Source: DATLGB01 sp038258425 (GTDB taxonomy: Bacteria; Actinomycetota; Thermoleophilia; Solirubrobacterales; Solirubrobacteraceae). Taken from it: a stretch of DNA of 64,000 bases. The translations under genes and the position numbers were made by a program. Each line of letters opens with the position of its first letter. Position 1 is the first letter of the stretch. Below, in pieces: positions 60,382-64,000 of this stretch. The notes beneath the pieces were generated by a model, which was not told the DNA's origin, searched no databases, and saw only the letters and a program-made list of their open reading frames with translations. The stretch is taken from NCBI GenBank assembly GCA_038258425.1, contig JBBSPV010000008.1, positions 35,631-99,630 of the forward strand, written 5' to 3'.

Positions 60382-60387
60382 TAGGCT
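60382..60387 (+). promoter_or_regulatory. -10 box TAGGCT of the first GT-C-like gene
   Basis: TAGGCT ends 6 nt before GTG 60394, supporting the GTG start and leaderless transcription. Confidence 0.45.
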
Positions 60388-60393
60388 CGCGCG

Positions 60394-61758
60394 GTGGCGG
60401 GCATGGTGCGAACGATCGGCGTGTGCGTGGTGCTCGCGAGCTTGACGCTCCTGATCGCCGACCAGCCGAGCTACGACGTCTATGCCTGGCTCAACTGGGG
60501 ACGTCAGATCGCCCACGGTGGCCTCGACACGACGGGCGGCCCGTCGTGGAAGCCACTGCCGGTCCTGGCGACCACGGGCCTGTCGGTCCTCGGCGACGAT
60601 GCCGCGCGGCTGCTGTGGCTCGTGCTCGCACGCACGGCCGGGTTGCTCGCTCTCGTGCTGGCCTTCCGGCTCGCTCGCGGGCTGTCGGGAATCGTCGGCG
60701 GCGTGGTCGCGTGCGCGGGCCTGGCGACCGCGACCGACGTCGCCATGTTCTGCAGCCGGGGGACCTCTGAGGCGCTGCTGGTCGCGCTCGTGCTCGGCGC
60801 GGTGCTGCTGCTCCTCGACGATCGTCGGCTGAGCGCCTGCGGGCTGATCGTCCTGGCTGCCCTGCTGCGGCCGGAGGTCTGGCCGCTCATGGCGGCCGGC
60901 GGCCTGTGGCTCGTGTGGTCGGCGCCGACGAGACGAGCCAGGGCGCACCGGCTCGCCGCCCTGACCGGGGCGGGAGTCCTGGTTCTGGCCGCCTGGCTGC
61001 TGCCGGAGCAGCTCGGATCGGGTGAGGCCCTGCGGGCCGCCTCACGAGCGCTCGATCCGGTGGCCGGGACACCGGCGCAGGCGTCGAGGCCCTTCGTGGC
61101 CGTGTTCACCAACAGCGCCCGCGCGCTCGCCTGGCCGCTGTACGCCGGCGCCGTGCTCGCCGTCGCGCTGGCCGCCCGCCGCCCGCGCGAACGTGCTGCC
61201 CGCGTCGTGCTCGCACTGGCGGGCACCGCGTCCGTCTACATGATCACCGTCGCCGTGCTCGCCGAGGGGGGCTTCACCGGCACGTTGCGCTACGTCACGC
61301 TGCCCGCCGCGCTCACCGCCGTGCTCGGCGGTGTCGGCTGGGGGTGGCTCTGGCAGATCGCCCGTGAGCGCGCGACGCCCCGCCGGGCCCTCGCGGCCGC
61401 TCTCGTGGCCACGGGCGTGGTGGTGCCGTTCCTCGTGCTCGCCGCACTGCGGACGGGCCGCGAGCTGCGGGCCACGCAGGCCGCGGTGCGGCTCTACGAC
61501 GAGCTGCCGAGCGTCCTGCGCAGGGCGGGCGGGGCCGCCGCCGTGCGCGCCTGCGCACCGGTCTACACCGGGCCGTACCAGACCCAGGTGCTGGCCTGGG
61601 AGCTCCACGTGCCGTCACGACGGATCGGCATCCACCCCCGGCCGCCGGGCACGCGTGTCTGGCCTGCGTCGCTGACGCCCCGGCTCGATCCCGCGTTCCC
61701 GCCGCGCGCGAGGTCACGCCGGTGGACGGTGTCGTCGACCTGCGTGCTCCGGCCGTGA
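60394..61758 (+). CDS. GT-C-like polytopic membrane protein, copy 1
   Basis: 454 residues with about ten transmembrane helices. The first extracytoplasmic loop, SYDVYAWLNWGRQIAHGGLD, holds an Asp where GT-C glycosyltransferases have their catalytic acid, followed by GGPSWKPLPVL. A soluble C-terminal region (about 385-454) has the pair Cys-x...Cys (RACAPVYTG and STCVLRP). It probably transfers sugars from a polyprenyl carrier outside the membrane. It has a tandem paralogue downstream. Confidence 0.75.
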   Translation: MAGMVRTIGVCVVLASLTLLIADQPSYDVYAWLNWGRQIAHGGLDTTGGPSWKPLPVLATTGLSVLGDDAARLLWLVLARTAGLLALVLAFRLARGLSGIVGGVVACAGLATATDVAMFCSRGTSEALLVALVLGAVLLLLDDRRLSACGLIVLAALLRPEVWPLMAAGGLWLVWSAPTRRARAHRLAALTGAGVLVLAAWLLPEQLGSGEALRAASRALDPVAGTPAQASRPFVAVFTNSARALAWPLYAGAVLAVALAARRPRERAARVVLALAGTASVYMITVAVLAEGGFTGTLRYVTLPAALTAVLGGVGWGWLWQIARERATPRRALAAALVATGVVVPFLVLAALRTGRELRATQAAVRLYDELPSVLRRAGGAAAVRACAPVYTGPYQTQVLAWELHVPSRRIGIHPRPPGTRVWPASLTPRLDPAFPPRARSRRWTVSSTCVLRP

Positions 61759-61767
61759 GCACCCGAG

Positions 61768-61773
61768 TACCCT
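61768..61773 (+). promoter_or_regulatory. -10 box TACCCT of the second GT-C-like gene
   Basis: TACCCT ends 8 nt before GTG 61782; this selects GTG 61782 over the upstream ATG 61722, which lies inside the previous gene. Confidence 0.45.
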
Positions 61774-61781
61774 CCGGCCGG

Positions 61782-63149
61782 GTGGCACGGACCGCTTCTC
61801 GCGCGGAGCTCCGCACCCGCCGCTTCGTCCTCGGTGCCCTCGGTGTGTCCGTCCTCTCGCTGGTCGCGCTGCGCCAGCCGGGCTACGACCCGACGGCGTG
61901 GCTGATCTGGGGACGGCAGCTCGTGCACGGATCGCTCGACACCGTCGGTGGGCCGTCGTGGAAGCCGCTGACGGTGGTCGTCACGACGCTGTTCTCGCTC
62001 GCGGGGACGACGGCGGCCTCGTGGCTCTGGCTCGTGGTCGCTCGCTGGGCCGGCCTGCTCGCCGTGCTGCTCGCCTACCTCGTCACGCGCCGCCTGGGGA
62101 GCCGCCGGGCGGCGATCCTCGCCGCGGCGGCCCTCGCCCTGGCCAACGACTTCCTCTACAACTGCGTCCGCGGCGACTCGGAGGGCCTGCTCGTCGCGCT
62201 CGTCCTCGCGGCGATCCTCGCCGCACTCGACGGCCGCCACCGGACCGGCTTCGCGCTCGGCGTCGGTGCGGCGCTGCTGCGCCCCGAGGTGTGGCCGCTC
62301 GTCGCGGCGTACGGGGCCTGGCTGCTCTGGACCCGCCCGCGGGCGACGACCGCGCTGCTCGTCCTCGGCGGCGGGGCGGCGATCGTCGCCCTCTGGATCG
62401 GCCCCGAGCTCGTGGGCTCCGGCGAGGCGCTGCGGGCCGCGACGCGGGCGCGCAACCCCGTGCCCGGCTCGCCCGCAGAGTCGCGGTTCCCCTTCCTGAC
62501 GACGTTCGCGGTCGCCTCGACGATGCTCGTCTGGCCGGTCTACGCCGGCGCCGTGTACCGGGTGGTCGCCGCCTGGCGCGCGCGCCCGCGGTCCGCGAAC
62601 GACCGGGCGGTGCTGCTGATCGGCGCCGGGGCGACAGTCCTCATGCTGACCGTCGCCGGCCTGTCCGAGGTCGGTTTCACCGGCAACCTGCGCTACTCGA
62701 CGCTCCCGGCGGCCGGCCTCTGCGTGCTCGGCGGCCTGGGCCTCCCGCCGGTGGTCGAGGCCGTGCGCGGCCGGAGCCCGCGTTGGCTGCTGTGGCCGGT
62801 GGGCGCCCTGGCGCTCGCCGCGCCGGTCGTGAGCCTCGCGATCATCGTCTCCGGCGGCCTCCGGCTCGCGCACGACGAGCACGTCTACGGCGTCGAGCTG
62901 CCGCACCTCATCGCCGTCGCCGGTGGCGCCTCGGCGGTCCGGGCCTGTGCCCCGGTCTGGGCCAGCCCCTTCGAGCGCCAGGCCGTGGCCTGGCGACTGC
63001 GTCTCCCGCAGCGCGACGTGTCGACACGGCCGCCCGTGTCGGGCACGGTGCTCGCCTCGAGGCACACGCGCGCCGGCCGCGCCACGGCCGTGCCCCTGCG
63101 CGCCGCGACGGCGGATCTCGTCCTGCGCTCCGTGTGCCGGCCGCGCTAG
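61782..63149 (+). CDS. GT-C-like polytopic membrane protein, copy 2
   Basis: 455 residues, paralogous to the preceding protein along its whole length: GYDPTAWLIWGRQLVHGSLD then GGPSWKPLTVV, the conserved LLRPEVWPL in the middle, and the C-terminal pair RACAPVWAS and RSVCRPR. The shared end (Cys near the C-terminus) suggests an extracytoplasmic disulfide. GTG 61782 is the start, chosen from the -10 box 8 nt upstream. The duplication is recent enough to keep motif spacing but the proteins have diverged, so they may have different sugar specificities. Confidence 0.75.
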   Translation: MARTASRAELRTRRFVLGALGVSVLSLVALRQPGYDPTAWLIWGRQLVHGSLDTVGGPSWKPLTVVVTTLFSLAGTTAASWLWLVVARWAGLLAVLLAYLVTRRLGSRRAAILAAAALALANDFLYNCVRGDSEGLLVALVLAAILAALDGRHRTGFALGVGAALLRPEVWPLVAAYGAWLLWTRPRATTALLVLGGGAAIVALWIGPELVGSGEALRAATRARNPVPGSPAESRFPFLTTFAVASTMLVWPVYAGAVYRVVAAWRARPRSANDRAVLLIGAGATVLMLTVAGLSEVGFTGNLRYSTLPAAGLCVLGGLGLPPVVEAVRGRSPRWLLWPVGALALAAPVVSLAIIVSGGLRLAHDEHVYGVELPHLIAVAGGASAVRACAPVWASPFERQAVAWRLRLPQRDVSTRPPVSGTVLASRHTRAGRATAVPLRAATADLVLRSVCRPR

Positions 63150-63185
63150 TACCCCGCCTCCGCAAGGACGTACGGTCGACGGGTA

Positions 63186-63596
63186 TCAGCGGGCGTCGCG
63201 TACGGCGATCGTCACGCGCACGAGCGCGACCGGCCGGTCGCGCCCGTCGCACAGCTCGACCTCCCACACCCAGGTGGTGCGGCCTCGGTGGCGGGGCGTG
63301 GCGACCGCCGTGACGGTGTCGCCCTCGAAGGCCGGCCGCAGGAAGCTCGTGTGGTTGGAGAGCCCGGCGACGGCCTTGCCCTCCTCCGCGCCGAGCGCCG
63401 TCCCGTAGGACGCCATGGACTCGGCCATGGCCGCATAGAGCCCGCCGTGGACGAGCCCGTAGGGCTGCAGGTGCTGTGGCCCGATCACCACGTGGGCGCG
63501 GGCGCCGTGGCCGTCCACGTGGTCGTAGCAAAGCCCGTAGAGGCTGTCGAAGCCGGACGGCGACTCGCCGTTGAGCGTGCGTGAAGCGGCCTCCAT
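63186..63596 (-). CDS. PaaI-type hotdog thioesterase
   Basis: 136 residues of the PaaI/YdiI hotdog family. The active-site helix is LVHGGLYAAMAESMAS (Gly-Gly with Glu), preceded by HLQPYG. It should hydrolyse phenylacetyl-, dihydroxynaphthoyl- or medium-chain acyl-CoA. A -10 box lies 8 nt before ATG 63596. It is divergent from the last, truncated gene. Confidence 0.87.
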   Translation of the reverse strand: MEAASRTLNGESPSGFDSLYGLCYDHVDGHGARAHVVIGPQHLQPYGLVHGGLYAAMAESMASYGTALGAEEGKAVAGLSNHTSFLRPAFEGDTVTAVATPRHRGRTTWVWEVELCDGRDRPVALVRVTIAVRDAR

Positions 63597-63604
63597 GCGG
63601 GGGG

Positions 63605-63610
63605 ATCGTA
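63605..63610 (-). promoter_or_regulatory. -10 box TACGAT of the PaaI-type gene
   Basis: Minus-strand TACGAT ends 8 nt before ATG 63596; paired with the plus-strand box at 63624-63629 in a 42-nt divergent gap. Confidence 0.45.
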
Positions 63611-63623
63611 GTCGCCGGTGGAC

Positions 63624-63629
63624 TAGCCT
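63624..63629 (+). promoter_or_regulatory. -10 box TAGCCT of the right-edge gene
   Basis: TAGCCT ends 9 nt before ATG 63639, the leaderless distance. Confidence 0.45.
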
Positions 63630-63638
63630 CGGCCCCGC

Positions 63639-64000
63639 ATGAGCCTCGACGCCCTCGCTCCGGATCAGCGTGCCGTCGTCGAGCTCGTCCTCCAGCAGGG
63701 ACGCGGCTACGCGAGCCTCTCGGCCCTGCTCGGCGGCTCGGAGGCCGGCGTCCGCGAGCGGGCCCGCCGGGGCCTCGACCGGCTCGCCGCCCCGGGGGAC
63801 CTGGGCCCTGAGGTGCGCGGCGAGCTCGCCGACTTCCTGCTCGGCCAGCAGGCCGACGCGCAGCGGGAGGCGACCCGCACCCGGCTCGCGGAGTCGACCG
63901 AGGCGCGCCTGTGGGCGTCCGCGGTCTCCGCCGAGCTCGCGACGCTGCCCGGCGCGGTGCTGCCGGAGCTTCCCGCCCCCGGGCCGGCGGCCGGCGAGCC
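63639..64000 (+). CDS. sigma-region-4-like helix-turn-helix protein, 5' part
   Basis: The first 120 residues of a protein cut by the window edge. The start SLDALAPDQRAVVELVLQQG, followed by YASLSALLGGSEAGVRERARRGLDRLA, resembles a sigma-70 region 4 helix-turn-helix. The next part is Gln/Arg-rich and helical (DFLLGQQADAQREATRTRLAES). Thermoleophilia have a family of such proteins, usually annotated as hypothetical; the missing C-terminus may hold a membrane segment. The role may be regulatory. Confidence 0.7.
   Translation, partial: MSLDALAPDQRAVVELVLQQGRGYASLSALLGGSEAGVRERARRGLDRLAAPGDLGPEVRGELADFLLGQQADAQREATRTRLAESTEARLWASAVSAELATLPGAVLPELPAPGPAAGE

Noticed and set aside
1..64000. tRNA, rRNA, IS elements, CRISPR arrays, prophage
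   Set aside because: Intergenic spaces are nearly all under 200 nt and contain no cloverleaf-like, repeat-array or transposase signals.

Overview
The window is very G+C-rich, gene-dense bacterial chromosome with few gaps between genes. GTG starts are frequent and ATGA/GTGA overlaps are common. The gene content fits a high-GC actinobacterium: an NAD-glutamate dehydrogenase of about 1,540 residues, a thymidine phosphorylase/CNT pair, a HipA-like/DUF3037 pair, an AfsR/LuxR-like ATPase regulator, and several families typical of Thermoleophilia. I favour a member of Solirubrobacterales or a relative; this is inference from protein style, not from a marker gene. I see no rRNA, tRNA, IS element, prophage or CRISPR array.

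The most notable locus is 4514-10381, a complete mycosporine-like amino acid (UV sunscreen) cluster in the order pseudo-HAD, mysA, mysB, mysC, mysD, mysH. mysA-mysD make 4-deoxygadusol, mycosporine-glycine and then a disubstituted imino-MAA. mysH (Fe(II)/2-oxoglutarate oxygenase) would trim it to a palythine-type product. The gene just upstream of mysA is a HAD-fold protein that has lost both motif-I aspartates. mysD appears to start at an ATC codon and would be truncated by ordinary gene calling.

Region by region: 1-3563 holds an SDR, a homocysteine methyltransferase translationally coupled to a sarcosine/N-methyl-amino-acid oxidase, and a LysR gene. 10437-20762 holds stress and transport genes (cupin, EamA exporter/LysR pair, AhpD-like, DUF2254, carbonic anhydrase, glutaminase, APH-like kinase, CaCA exchanger, FrnE-like DsbA). 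20805-23062 pairs an NCS1 permease with a nitrilase. 23066-24927 holds two tandem secreted glycosidase-like paralogues. 24996-28755 has the HipA-like/DUF3037 pair, an aldo/keto reductase, a cupin and a metallophosphoesterase. 28779-37072 is largely nucleoside salvage and catabolism (CNT transporter, thymidine phosphorylase, phosphosugar mutase, pseudouridine glycosidase and kinase), plus a hotdog thioesterase (28779-29582) and an acyl-CoA ligase (33722-35281). It is followed by the glutamate dehydrogenase. 41750-44091 is an amidohydrolase/AMP-ligase pair. 44105-52394 holds envelope and redox genes (PGRP amidase, M48 protease, thioredoxin), DNA polymerase IV, an RlpA-like protein with a long structured leader, and an ECF-like sigma factor. 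52466-57226 has a DUF3105-like protein, NAD synthetase and a large LuxR regulator. 57469-63149 is an envelope glycan locus (UDP-sulfoquinovose synthase, LPG-synthase-type membrane protein, GT2, two tandem GT-C-like proteins).

A recurrent signal is a TANNNT -10 hexamer ending only 6-11 nt before the start codon, seen at about 18 genes on both strands. It indicates widespread leaderless transcription and often settles the choice of start codon.
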